Positions 1-6,119 of a stretch of DNA of 6,132 nt are shown here, one piece after another. Below the pieces are notes generated by a model. The model saw only the letters and a program-made list of their open reading frames with translations. It ran no database searches and was not told the origin of the DNA. The stretch is from an uncultured Clostridia bacterium. GTDB lineage: Bacteria > Bacillota > Clostridia > Oscillospirales > Butyricicoccaceae. The DNA lies in NCBI GenBank assembly GCA_945486175.1, contig CALYTA010000071.1:1-6132 (forward strand). The letters are read 5' to 3'. The translations under genes and the position numbers were made by a program. Position 1 is the stretch's first letter, and every line of letters begins with the position of its first letter.

Positions 1-5
1 GTGGC

Positions 6-13
6 GGAAAGGA
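6..13 (+). promoter_or_regulatory. ribosome binding site of the glmU-like gene
   Basis: The sequence GGAAAGGA lies 8 bases upstream of the ATG at 22. This supports that ATG as the true start and shows that the gene is intact at its 5' end, although its promoter lies outside the window. Confidence 0.6.
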
Positions 14-21
14 TATCTTAA

Positions 22-1242
22 ATGTCTTGTAATAAGTTGAATACGATTTTGCTCGGCGGCAAAAAGGGCGCGGATGGAAAATATCCCGTACAGCGCGAGA
101 TTCTGTTCACCCCGACCGGCAGGCTGGTTGCAGACGCACTGCCGAAGCAGTGCCGGCTGATTTATGCGCGCCAGCAGAGCGAACCGGAGCTGGATGGGAT
201 TGAATCCATCGTCTGTCCGGACGGCGCGGATTTTACAGAGATGGTATCGACGGCAATCGAGGGCATGGAAGGTGATGTCATGCTGCTTTCCACACCGATG
301 CCGGAGGTCGTTGCCGAGGAGTACCAGATGGTAATGAACCAGCACAACGAGGCGAAGACCGCAGTTACAACACTGACCTGCGGCGCGCTGGATGACACCT
401 GGCATATTGCGGTGTATAATGTCGATGTGCTGCGCGACATTCTGAACTGCCATCCGCTGTCGCTGACGCATTCCATTCAGATTGCGGGCGATATCAGCGC
501 AAAGACCGGCGCCTGCCGCACGCATTCACATATCGATGTGCGCTCCGCCTGTGATGCTTACCATGCACAGAAGACCATCCAGCACCGCGTCAACAGCGCG
601 CTGATGGAAAGCGGCGTCAGCATCCTTGACCCCGAATACACATATATTTCCCCATACTGTGAGATCGGAAGTGGTACTACCATCCTGCCGGGCACAATGA
701 TCCGCCCGGGCAGCAAGGTCGGCTGCGGCTGCACCATCGGCCCGAACACGATCCTTGACCGCGCGGAGATCGGTGACCGGACAAGCGTCAATTCCTCGCA
801 GGTCTATGAGAGCAGCATCGGCGCAGACGCAACAGTCGGCCCGTTTGCATACATCCGTCCGGGCTGCCAGGTCGGAAACGATACCAGAATCGGCGATTTT
901 GTCGAGCTGAAAAAGGCCTCCATCGGCAACGGTACGAAGGTTTCCCATCTGACTTACATCGGCGATGCCACCGTCGGCGAGCGCGTCAATTTCGGCTGCG
1001 GCACAGTTGTCGTCAATTATGACGGCTATGTCAAGAGCCAGACCGTCATCGGCGATGACTGCTTTATCGGCTGCAACACCAACCTCGTCGCGCCGGTTGA
1101 GCTGGGCGACCGCGTTCTGACAGCGGCCGGCACAACTGTCACAAAGAACGTGCCGGAAGGTGCACTGGCAGTTGCCCGCGTACGGCAGGAAAACAAGAAC
1201 GGCTGGAATGACCGCCGCCGCCGCATGCACGGACAGGACTGA
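22..1242 (+). CDS. glmU: GlmU-like protein: intact glucosamine-1-phosphate N-acetyltransferase domain, degenerate uridylyltransferase domain
   Basis: GlmU normally acetylates glucosamine-1-P with acetyl-CoA (C-terminal domain) and then couples GlcNAc-1-P to UTP (N-terminal domain), giving UDP-GlcNAc for peptidoglycan in the cytoplasm. Residues about 205-390 form the left-handed beta-helix of hexapeptide repeats, including FVELKK, HLTYIGDA, VNYDG and NLVAPV. Aligned by eye to E. coli GlmU, the acetyltransferase residues are present at fixed spacing: R279, K297, H309 (catalytic base), Y312, N323, N332, Y333, K338, A369 and R386. The E. coli Ser405 position is Cys351. Residues 1-195 follow the GlmU fold order, but the LxxGxGTRM loop, the QxxGT motif, the YGD metal aspartate and the EGVNNR segment are not recognisable. 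Length is 406 residues against about 456 in E. coli. The following gene is prs, the usual glmU neighbour in many Bacillota. The N-terminal half probably lacks pyrophosphorylase activity (inference), so the symbol should be read as homology only. Confidence 0.8.
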   Translation: MSCNKLNTILLGGKKGADGKYPVQREILFTPTGRLVADALPKQCRLIYARQQSEPELDGIESIVCPDGADFTEMVSTAIEGMEGDVMLLSTPMPEVVAEEYQMVMNQHNEAKTAVTTLTCGALDDTWHIAVYNVDVLRDILNCHPLSLTHSIQIAGDISAKTGACRTHSHIDVRSACDAYHAQKTIQHRVNSALMESGVSILDPEYTYISPYCEIGSGTTILPGTMIRPGSKVGCGCTIGPNTILDRAEIGDRTSVNSSQVYESSIGADATVGPFAYIRPGCQVGNDTRIGDFVELKKASIGNGTKVSHLTYIGDATVGERVNFGCGTVVVNYDGYVKSQTVIGDDCFIGCNTNLVAPVELGDRVLTAAGTTVTKNVPEGALAVARVRQENKNGWNDRRRRMHGQD

Positions 1243-1290
1243 TCATTCGCCGGATTTGAATAAAACATATAGATTCAGAACATGATTAGG

Positions 1291-1307
1291 GAAACGCCTT
1301 GCGTTTC
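1291..1307 (+). other. short inverted repeat in the glmU-prs intergenic region
   Basis: GAAACGC and GCGTTTC form a perfect 7-bp stem around a CTT loop, 19 bases before the prs Shine-Dalgarno sequence. No T-tract follows, so it is not a convincing terminator and the two genes may be cotranscribed. It could be a processing or stabilising hairpin, or chance. The rest of the 100-base gap holds only a weak promoter-like pair (TTGAAT at 1256-1261, CATGAT at 1281-1286, 19-bp spacer). Confidence 0.3.
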
Positions 1308-1325
1308 ACGGACTGAAAAAGATGC

Positions 1326-1332
1326 AGGAGGA
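1326..1332 (+). promoter_or_regulatory. ribosome binding site that sets the prs start at 1343
   Basis: AGGAGGA is a near-perfect Shine-Dalgarno sequence 10 bases before the ATG at 1343. It lies inside the reading frame opened by the ATG at 1322, so initiation at 1322 would put the ribosome binding site within the coding region. The 1322 ATG has no comparable site of its own upstream. Confidence 0.8.
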
Positions 1333-1342
1333 CCTAGCAATT

Positions 1343-2302
1343 ATGATATCTCACGGCAAGAATATTAAAATCCTCGCGGGCAATTCGCATCCCGCTCTGG
1401 CGATGCAGATTGCATCCGCTCTCGGCCTGCCGCTCGGCAAATGTACTGTCGGCCACTTCTCCGACGGCGAGGTTTCGGTTTCCATCGGCGAAACCGTCCG
1501 CGGCTCGGATGTATTCCTCGTACAGTCTACCTGTGAGCCGGTCAACGACAACCTGATGGAGCTGCTCATCATGATCGATGCATGCAAGCGCGCTTCCGCA
1601 GGCCGTATTACTGCCGTTATCCCGTACTTCGGTTATGCCCGCCAGGACAGAAAGTCCAAGGCGCGCGATCCGATTTCCGCAAAACTGGTCGCGGACATCC
1701 TCACGACCGCTGGTGCAAACCGCGTGCTCACCATGGACCTGCACGCACATCAGCTCCAGGGCTTTTTCAACATCCCGGTGGACAACCTGATGGGCGCTTC
1801 CGTGCTCATTCCGCACATTGCAGGCAAATTCGGCCGCAGCCGTGACGATATGATGATTGTCTCTCCGGACCTCGGCTCGGTTACCCGTGCAAGAAAGTTC
1901 TGTGAAAAGCTGGACTATCGTCTGGCGATCATCGACAAGCGCCGTCCGCGCGCCAATGTCTCTGAAGTTATGAACATCATCGGCGATGTAAAGGGCAAGA
2001 CCTGCATCCTGTGTGACGACCTGATTGATACCGCAGGTACGCTGTGCCATGCAGCGGAAGCGCTGATCGAAGTCGGCGGCGCAAAGGAAGTCTATGCCTG
2101 TGCAACGCATGGCGTTCTGTCCGGCCCGGCTATTGAGCGCCTTGAGAGCAGCCCGATCAAGAATCTCGCCCTGCTCGACACCATCCCGCTGCCGGCAAGC
2201 AAGCGCAGCGATAAGATTGAACTGCTGCAGGTCGCTCCGGTCTTTACCGAGGCAATTGCACGCATCTACGAGGAATCTTCGGTTTCCCCGCTGTTCGATT
2301 GA
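1343..2302 (+). CDS. prs: ribose-phosphate pyrophosphokinase (PRPP synthetase, class I)
   Basis: This enzyme transfers pyrophosphate from ATP to ribose-5-phosphate, making PRPP for purine, pyrimidine, NAD, histidine and tryptophan synthesis. From the start at 1343 it has 319 residues, close to the usual 310-320. Recognisable motifs are FSDGE (39-43), the active-site stretch [11 protein letters not shown] (94-104), MDLHAHQ (131-137), SPDLG (174-178) and the PRPP/ribose-5-P loop [10 protein letters not shown] (224-233). The N-terminus [17 protein letters not shown] aligns with Prs proteins, whereas the seven residues added by the upstream ATG at 1322 do not look like part of the family. The AGGAGG site at 1326-1332 decides for 1343. 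It lies 100 bases after the glmU-like gene with no T-tracted terminator between them, so cotranscription is plausible. A strong terminator follows. I see no missing catalytic residue. Confidence 0.96.
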   Translation: MISHGKNIKILAGNSHPALAMQIASALGLPLGKCTVGHFSDGEVSVSIGETVRGSDVFLVQSTCEPVNDNLMELLIMIDACKRASAGRITAVIPYFGYARQDRKSKARDPISAKLVADILTTAGANRVLTMDLHAHQLQGFFNIPVDNLMGASVLIPHIAGKFGRSRDDMMIVSPDLGSVTRARKFCEKLDYRLAIIDKRRPRANVSEVMNIIGDVKGKTCILCDDLIDTAGTLCHAAEALIEVGGAKEVYACATHGVLSGPAIERLESSPIKNLALLDTIPLPASKRSDKIELLQVAPVFTEAIARIYEESSVSPLFD

Positions 2303-2318
2303 GTTTGACAGGATACAT

Positions 2319-2347
2319 AAGCGGCACGGTCAGCTGTGCCGCTTTTT
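2319..2347 (+). terminator. intrinsic terminator after prs
   Basis: AAGCGGCAC (2319-2327) pairs perfectly with GTGCCGCTT (2336-2344). Two further pairs (G-U and G-C) close a TCAG loop, and a run of five T follows (2343-2347). A second T-run at 2352-2356 may help. The opposite strand lacks a T-run, so it should act only on + strand transcripts. Confidence 0.85.
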
Positions 2348-2384
2348 GTACTTTTTATCCGCAATACTTTGAGGAGGGGTCTGC

Positions 2385-3185
2385 ATGAAAATACTGGCAA
2401 TCGGTGATGTTGTATCCAATCCGGGGCTGAAAACCGTGTCCCATCTGCTGCGCCGTGTGAAAAAGGAAACCGGTGCGGATTTTACCATCGTCAACGGCGA
2501 AAATGCCAGCGGTGTCGGCATCACGCCCAAACAGGCGGACAGTATTTTTGCCGCAGGCGCAGACCTCATCACGCTCGGCAATCATTCCTACCGCAAGCAG
2601 AATATCGTGCCATATCTGGAGGATAACCGGTATATTATCCGTCCGGCAAACCTTGCGCCGCAGTCGCCCGGTGAGGGCTTTGGCATCTATGAGACCAGCG
2701 CGGGTTGGCGGGTGCTGGTGTTCGAGCTGATCGGTCGGTGTGACATGCAGTATGGCCCGGACAATCCGTTCCTGCGCGCCGACCGCATTCTGCGCGAGCA
2801 GGAAGGGCGCTATGACGTCGCTCTGTGCGAAATCCACGCGTCCGCGACATCGGAAAAGCTCGCGATGGGCTATTATCTCGACGGGCGGGTGTCCGCGGTC
2901 TACGGCACGCACACGCATGTGCCGACGGCGGATGCGCGCGTCAATCCCAAGGGCACTGGCTATATCACCGATATCGGCATGACCGGGCCGAAGTGGTCGG
3001 TGCTCGGCGTCCGCATGGAGCAGTCGATTGCGATGTTCCGCGGCGACCTGACCAGCCGGTTTGAGCCGGCGGAAGGCGTCTGCGTCATGCAGGGCGTGCT
3101 GTTCGATATTGACGAGAGCACCGGACGGTGCAGGAGCGTCGAACGGATTGAGGAAGAATTTACACCGGAAACAGAACACAAATGA
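2385..3185 (+). CDS. ymdB: YmdB-family metallophosphoesterase (probable cyclic-nucleotide phosphodiesterase)
   Basis: YmdB proteins are dinuclear metal phosphodiesterases. The B. subtilis member hydrolyses cyclic nucleotides such as 2',3'-cAMP and influences the choice between motility and biofilm formation. The 266-residue length matches the family. The calcineurin-like metal ligands are all visible: D8 in ILAIGD, E39 and N40 in NGEN, N66 and H67 in GNH, H151 in EIHASATSEK, and H176 and H178 in GTHTHVPTAD. The family stretches RPAN (86-89) and YITDIGMTGP (193-202) are also present. GAGGAGG at 2371-2377 lies 7 bases before the ATG, fixing the start. In many Bacillota ymdB sits beside rny (RNase Y); here it follows prs across a strong terminator. 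No clear promoter fits in the 37 bases between terminator and ATG, so expression may depend on read-through or on a promoter inside prs. The catalytic family is secure; the physiological role is inferred. Confidence 0.93.
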   Translation: MKILAIGDVVSNPGLKTVSHLLRRVKKETGADFTIVNGENASGVGITPKQADSIFAAGADLITLGNHSYRKQNIVPYLEDNRYIIRPANLAPQSPGEGFGIYETSAGWRVLVFELIGRCDMQYGPDNPFLRADRILREQEGRYDVALCEIHASATSEKLAMGYYLDGRVSAVYGTHTHVPTADARVNPKGTGYITDIGMTGPKWSVLGVRMEQSIAMFRGDLTSRFEPAEGVCVMQGVLFDIDESTGRCRSVERIEEEFTPETEHK

Positions 3186-3189
3186 CAGG

Positions 3190-3225
3190 AAAAGCGCCCG
3201 TACCGCGTGGTACGGGCGCTTTTTT
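3190..3225 (+). terminator. strong intrinsic terminator after ymdB, possibly bidirectional
   Basis: A perfect 15-bp stem (3190-3204 with 3209-3223) around a GCGT loop is followed by six T (3220-3225), starting 4 bases after the ymdB stop. The A-run at 3190-3193 gives four T on the other strand, so it can also serve the zinc-ribbon gene, which converges from the right and stops at 3232. Confidence 0.92.
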
Positions 3226-3231
3226 GTGCAT

Positions 3232-4035
3232 TCAGGTGGATTGTGAGACCGGTGTGGCGGGCGCTTCGCTCGAATCGGTCAGTGTCAGCGTGAAAAATTC
3301 TTCGCTTTGCCAGTCATAACAGCCGAAGGAGGTGATATCCTCCGGGACGGTGTCGTTCGGCACATAGATGTGCAGGTCATAGTCCGGCAGCATGCTGGAG
3401 GAGTCGCAAAAATAGAAATAGTAATGCGTATAGTCAGAAATCGGGTAGTTTTTCAATTCCTCGTCATCGGAGTATTCTGATGCGTTTTCCTCCGTGAGGA
3501 GCAAGCGGTCGAACCCCGGATCGCCGTCCTCGGCGGTGTCTGTGCCGTCCGTCCACGAAACCGTGCCGTCATCATAAATCGTGACGAGCAGGCTGCCGTC
3601 CTCGTTTTTCCATGTGCCGGAGGGCAGAACTTCGCTCAGCTCACACGATTCGTCGTATATGTCCTCCCAGGCGGAGGCGGGAAAATCGGTATGAATCATA
3701 TTGAAGAGAATCCCGGGAACCACGCTCAGGGCAATCAGGATCACCGCGACAATCAGGCAGCCCGGCGCACAGCCGGATTGCTGGGCTTCGTTCGGTGGCT
3801 TTGGGGAATTTTTGCTGTTCTGCGCGGCAGCCCGCTGCCAGGCAGCTTCCGAGGATTCCGGTTGATGCGTGACCTTTTTTGCGGAGGATTTTTTCTCCCG
3901 CACCGGCTGGCCGGAGCTATCCTGTGTGGTGAATTTGGATTTCTTTTTCGGCGCGATGATGCCGGGACGCCTGCCGCAGACCGGGCATTCGCGTTCGCCG
4001 TCCAGATAGTGCACGCCGCAGTACGGGCATTTCAT
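3232..4035 (-). CDS. zinc-ribbon single-pass membrane protein with acidic external domain, function unknown
   Basis: I do not recognise a named family. The 267-residue protein begins with a zinc ribbon, MKCPYC...CPVCGRRPG, with cysteine pairs C3/C6 and C17/C20. Residues 21-88 form a polar, basic, probably disordered linker (about 14 Lys/Arg against 5 Asp/Glu). One hydrophobic segment spans about 93-114. The remaining roughly 150 residues are strongly acidic (about 35 Asp/Glu and 3 Lys/Arg between 121 and 260), with a beta-rich look starting at SGTWKNEDGSLLVTIYDDGT. The positive-inside rule puts the zinc ribbon in the cytoplasm and the acidic domain outside. There is no signal peptide or lipobox. 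Cysteines at 89 and 93 flank the membrane entry, and the outer domain has three (131, 210, 239). GGGAGG at 4044-4049 supports the start. It appears monocistronic, between its own candidate promoter and the shared terminator at 3190-3225. A sensor or envelope-linked accessory role is possible but unproven. Confidence 0.85.
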   Translation of the reverse strand: MKCPYCGVHYLDGERECPVCGRRPGIIAPKKKSKFTTQDSSGQPVREKKSSAKKVTHQPESSEAAWQRAAAQNSKNSPKPPNEAQQSGCAPGCLIVAVILIALSVVPGILFNMIHTDFPASAWEDIYDESCELSEVLPSGTWKNEDGSLLVTIYDDGTVSWTDGTDTAEDGDPGFDRLLLTEENASEYSDDEELKNYPISDYTHYYFYFCDSSSMLPDYDLHIYVPNDTVPEDITSFGCYDWQSEEFFTLTLTDSSEAPATPVSQST

Positions 4036-4068
4036 AGCAATTCCCTCCCTTGTTGCTTTGCTGCCTTT

Positions 4069-4098
4069 ATCTTACCATATGCGGAGGGATGCTGTACA
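4069..4098 (-). promoter_or_regulatory. candidate promoter of the zinc-ribbon membrane protein gene
   Basis: Read on the - strand, TGTACA (4098-4093) and TAAGAT (4074-4069) are separated by 18 bp, each matching 4 of 6 consensus bases. The pair sits between the terminator of the upstream ABC operon (4121-4148) and the ribosome binding site at 4044-4049, where a promoter is expected. The match is weak. Confidence 0.4.
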
Positions 4099-4120
4099 GG
4101 CGTTTGTCAGATTTTGACGC

Positions 4121-4148
4121 AAAAGCGCACCGCAGAAATGCGGTGCGC
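4121..4148 (-). terminator. intrinsic terminator of the gntR-ABC operon
   Basis: GCGCACCGCA (4125-4134) pairs perfectly over 10 bp with TGCGGTGCGC (4139-4148) around a four-base loop (GAAA on +, TTTC on -). On the - strand the stem is followed by four T (4124-4121), then GCG. It starts 16 bases past the permease stop. The T-run is short, so some read-through into the zinc-ribbon gene is possible. Confidence 0.75.
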
Positions 4149-4163
4149 CTTGTGTTTGCAGGT

Positions 4164-4991
4164 TTATTGCAGGTTCAGATGTCTGCTTAAAATATAGTTT
4201 GTGATGACAAAATTGACGGCGATGCATACAATCGTGAACAGCAGCCAGCCCAGCAGGGCAATGTGCATCTGTGCCGCTGTGTTCAGCGTCAGATTGAAAT
4301 CCAGATTCAGACCCGTCAGATCAACGATCCACGAGCCGGCGAACAACAGAATTTCCTGCGCCACGCCGAAGCCGAGATACGCGAGGAATGCGAAGCCGAG
4401 GCGGTGCTTGTTGGCCAGCGAGCCGAGCGACAGGCAGGCGTAGATGTGCATGCAGAAATTGATGATACCGGCAATGCCAATGGCGATCAGCTCGAGCGGG
4501 ACAACGAACAGGTTTGCGCCGTATTCACGCATCAGCTCGGAGAAAATGTACTGTATCAGATGCCAGAAGTCCGAAAAGGCGATCTCAGGCTCAAAGCTGG
4601 CAGAAAGGAGCGCAGGTGTGGCGAGGAGGAACAGCGAGATGCAGCACAGGATGACCGTGACTACCATCCAGATGGTAGAGGTGATGCATTTCGCCCAGAT
4701 CAGCTGCGACGGACGCGCGGGCAGTGTGAACATCAGATAGCCTTCGTCGCCCAGCAGGTTTTTGTAAAATCGGTTAATCATGTACGCGAATGCCAGCACA
4801 TAGACCGCGAACATCGCAAGGACATAGACGGTCATCAGTACGCCGAACGGGGCGGAGACATGATCCAGCGTCGGTTCCGGCAGGGCAATAAAAATCGAAT
4901 TTGCCAGCGAGAGCAGCAGGAGGACGCCGAATGCCGGAAGGAAAATCCGACGGGTGGATTTGAATTCATAGCCAATCAGCTTGCTCAGCAT
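4164..4991 (-). CDS. ABC-2-type transporter permease, six membrane segments
   Basis: This is the membrane subunit that pairs with the ATPase encoded just upstream. The 275 residues contain six hydrophobic segments at about 16-37, 50-72, 103-130, 160-190, 197-222 and 243-268. The first cytoplasmic loop carries FYKNLLGDEGYLMFTLP (75-91), a stretch I associate with permeases linked to GntR-type operons in Clostridia; this is from general family knowledge, not a search. The start ATG (4991-4989) overlaps the ATPase stop TGA (4987-4985) by 7 bases in all, and GGGAGGTG at 4997-5004 inside the ATPase gene is its ribosome binding site, so translation is probably coupled. The substrate is unknown: a lantibiotic-like peptide, a cell-wall-active compound or a lipid are all compatible with the class. 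It is the last gene of the operon. Confidence 0.88.
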   Translation of the reverse strand: MLSKLIGYEFKSTRRIFLPAFGVLLLLSLANSIFIALPEPTLDHVSAPFGVLMTVYVLAMFAVYVLAFAYMINRFYKNLLGDEGYLMFTLPARPSQLIWAKCITSTIWMVVTVILCCISLFLLATPALLSASFEPEIAFSDFWHLIQYIFSELMREYGANLFVVPLELIAIGIAGIINFCMHIYACLSLGSLANKHRLGFAFLAYLGFGVAQEILLFAGSWIVDLTGLNLDFNLTLNTAAQMHIALLGWLLFTIVCIAVNFVITNYILSRHLNLQ

Positions 4992-5689
4992 GCGAACACC
5001 TCCCGGAACAGTGCGTCGACGGATTTTCCGTATTCCGAACGGATGTCATCGACCGATTTGTGCAGCGTGATCTGACCTCTATTGAGGAAAATCACATCGT
5101 CCAGCACCTTCTCAATGTCGGAAATCAGGTGAGTCGAAATGACCACCGTGCTGTTTTCATTGTAATTGGTGAGAATTGTGTTCAGGATATAGTCGCGGGC
5201 AGCCGGGTCGACGCCGCCAATCGGCTCGTCGAGCAGGTACAGGTCGGCTTCGCGGCTCATGACGACGACAAGCTGGATTTTTTCCTTGGTACCCTTGGAC
5301 ATCGTCTTGAGGGAATCCTTCGGCTGGATGCCGAGATGCGTCAGCATCTGCGCTGCCTTGTCGAGGTTGAAGTCCTCATAGAACGTCGCAAAAAATTTCA
5401 GCAGATCATCTGCCGTCATCCAGTCACTCAGATAGGTGCGTTCCGGCAGATACGATACCTTTGCGTGCGTTTCCGCGCCCGGCAGGTTTCCGGCGATGCG
5501 GATTTCTCCGGCAGTCGGTGTCAGCAGGCCGTTTGCCAGCTTGATGAGTGTGGATTTGCCGCTGCCGTTCGGCCCCAGCAGGCCCACAATGCGGCCGCGC
5601 TCCAGCGCGAATGTGACGTGATCCAGTGCGGTTTTCCTGCCGTAGCTTTTGCACAGCCCCGTGCACTGTAAAATAGGCTCGTTTGCCAT
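4985..5689 (-). CDS. ABC transporter ATP-binding protein (YtrB-like)
   Basis: This cytoplasmic ATPase drives the permease encoded next to it. In its 234 residues the order is Walker A GPNGSGKST (39-47), the Q-loop region VSYLPERTYL (78-87), the signature-like SKGTKEK (131-137), Walker B LYLLDEP (150-156), D-loop GGVD (158-161) and the switch histidine in STH (H187). The Q-loop glutamine of the usual YLPQ is Glu (E83), and the signature is SKGTK rather than LSGGQ; both departures are common in this exporter subfamily, so they do not suggest inactivity. Its ribosome binding site, AAGGAGGGG (5696-5704), overlaps the end of the gntR gene, whose stop lies 3 bases from this ATG. Tight packing with the regulator and permease indicates one transcript. 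YtrBC-type transporters of B. subtilis are induced by some cell-wall antibiotics; the same role here is inference. Confidence 0.93.
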   Translation of the reverse strand: MANEPILQCTGLCKSYGRKTALDHVTFALERGRIVGLLGPNGSGKSTLIKLANGLLTPTAGEIRIAGNLPGAETHAKVSYLPERTYLSDWMTADDLLKFFATFYEDFNLDKAAQMLTHLGIQPKDSLKTMSKGTKEKIQLVVVMSREADLYLLDEPIGGVDPAARDYILNTILTNYNENSTVVISTHLISDIEKVLDDVIFLNRGQITLHKSVDDIRSEYGKSVDALFREVFAC

Positions 5690-5692
5690 CTG

Positions 5693-6058
5693 TTACCCCT
5701 CCTTGATTGCCTGGCGAATCAGTTCCACGGTCTCTTCCGCGGTATAACCCATGTCTTTCATTGAAGACAGAAAGATGTGTATCTGTTCCATAGCCAGTTC
5801 CTTTCTCTTTTTCGTGATCTGTTCCGTGTGGTCGGTGACAAACCGTCCGGCGGTGCGCTGCGAATACAGCAGGCCGGTGTGTTCCAGCTCGGCAAGCGCG
5901 CGCTGCATGGTGTTTGGATTGACGCCCGCTTCCGCTGCGAGATCGCGCACCGACGGCAGGCGGCTGCCCGCGGGGAGCGCGCCGGATGCGATGGCCAGAG
6001 TAATGGTCTCCATCAGCTGCAAATAGATCGGGCGGTCATCAGAAAGATTCCATTGCAT
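5693..6058 (-). CDS. GntR-family transcriptional regulator, YtrA subfamily
   Basis: A short GntR repressor that probably controls its own operon. From the chosen start it has 121 residues, typical of the YtrA subfamily, whose members lack a large ligand-binding domain. The N-terminal winged helix covers about 9-75: RPIYLQL (9-15), the recognition region LPSVRDLAAEAGVNPNT (34-50) and the wing TGLLYSQRTAGRFV (61-74). A helical tail follows (KKRKELAMEQIHIFLSSMKDMGYTAEETVELIRQAI), which in this subfamily mediates dimerisation. Earlier in-frame ATGs exist at 6103 and 6064. The first lies inside the promoter and the second directly abuts the GAGAGG site (6065-6070). The ATG at 6058 has that site 6 bases upstream and gives the family-like N-terminus MQWNLSDDRPIYLQL. 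The effector is unknown. The promoter region carries repeats suited to autoregulation. Confidence 0.92.
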   Translation of the reverse strand: MQWNLSDDRPIYLQLMETITLAIASGALPAGSRLPSVRDLAAEAGVNPNTMQRALAELEHTGLLYSQRTAGRFVTDHTEQITKKRKELAMEQIHIFLSSMKDMGYTAEETVELIRQAIKEG

Positions 6059-6064
6059 GTGCAT

Positions 6065-6070
6065 CCTCTC
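6065..6070 (-). promoter_or_regulatory. ribosome binding site that sets the gntR start at 6058
   Basis: GAGAGG on the - strand ends 6 bases before the ATG at 6058. It touches the alternative ATG at 6064 with no spacing, which makes that ATG an unlikely start. Confidence 0.65.
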
Positions 6071-6081
6071 TTTCAGTGTTA

Positions 6082-6119
6082 TTGTACTAATTGATTGATA
6101 CAATAATACAACGATACAA
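6082..6119 (-). promoter_or_regulatory. candidate GntR operator: imperfect dyad plus three TTGTAT repeats
   Basis: On the - strand, TTGTAT occurs at 6119-6114, 6111-6106 and 6103-6098, an exact 8-bp period. The last copy also forms the left arm of an imperfect dyad spanning 6103-6082, whose half-sites TTGTATCAATC and TTGTACTAATT agree at 8 of 11 positions. The dyad covers the -10 edge and the predicted transcription start, and the other repeats fill the spacer between -35 and -10. This suits steric repression by the GntR dimer encoded immediately downstream. Binding is inferred. Confidence 0.55.

Noticed and set aside
1256..1286. Possible prs promoter (TTGAAT and CATGAT)
   Set aside because: The spacer is 19 bp and both boxes are only partial matches; not strong enough to list as a promoter.
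1243..1342. Riboswitch or structured leader before prs
   Set aside because: Only 100 bases with one 7-bp hairpin; no conserved riboswitch core recognised.
2355..3179. Long antisense frame (274 codons) opposite the ymdB gene
   Set aside because: It mirrors a gene with complete catalytic motifs, has no recognisable domain, and is rich in Arg, Ala and His as expected from a GC-rich antisense frame. Similar shadows occur opposite prs (1334-2110), glmU (526-1230), the permease (4263-5075) and the ATPase (5060-5671).
3691..4197. + strand frame of 168 codons opposite the zinc-ribbon gene
   Set aside because: No convincing ribosome binding site, runs through the promoter and terminator region of the - strand genes, and shows no domain; the - strand frame has a zinc ribbon, a TM segment and a good ribosome binding site.
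5438..5456. Altered Q-loop of the ABC ATPase (Glu where Gln is usual) as a sign of inactivity
   Set aside because: Walker A, Walker B with its glutamate, D-loop and switch histidine are all intact, and YLPE occurs commonly in this exporter subfamily, so it is not evidence of a dead enzyme.
6059..6103. Extended gntR start at ATG 6103 (136 residues)
   Set aside because: This ATG overlaps the -10 box and lies upstream of the predicted transcription start; the extra residues are not family-like, and the ribosome binding site points to 6058.
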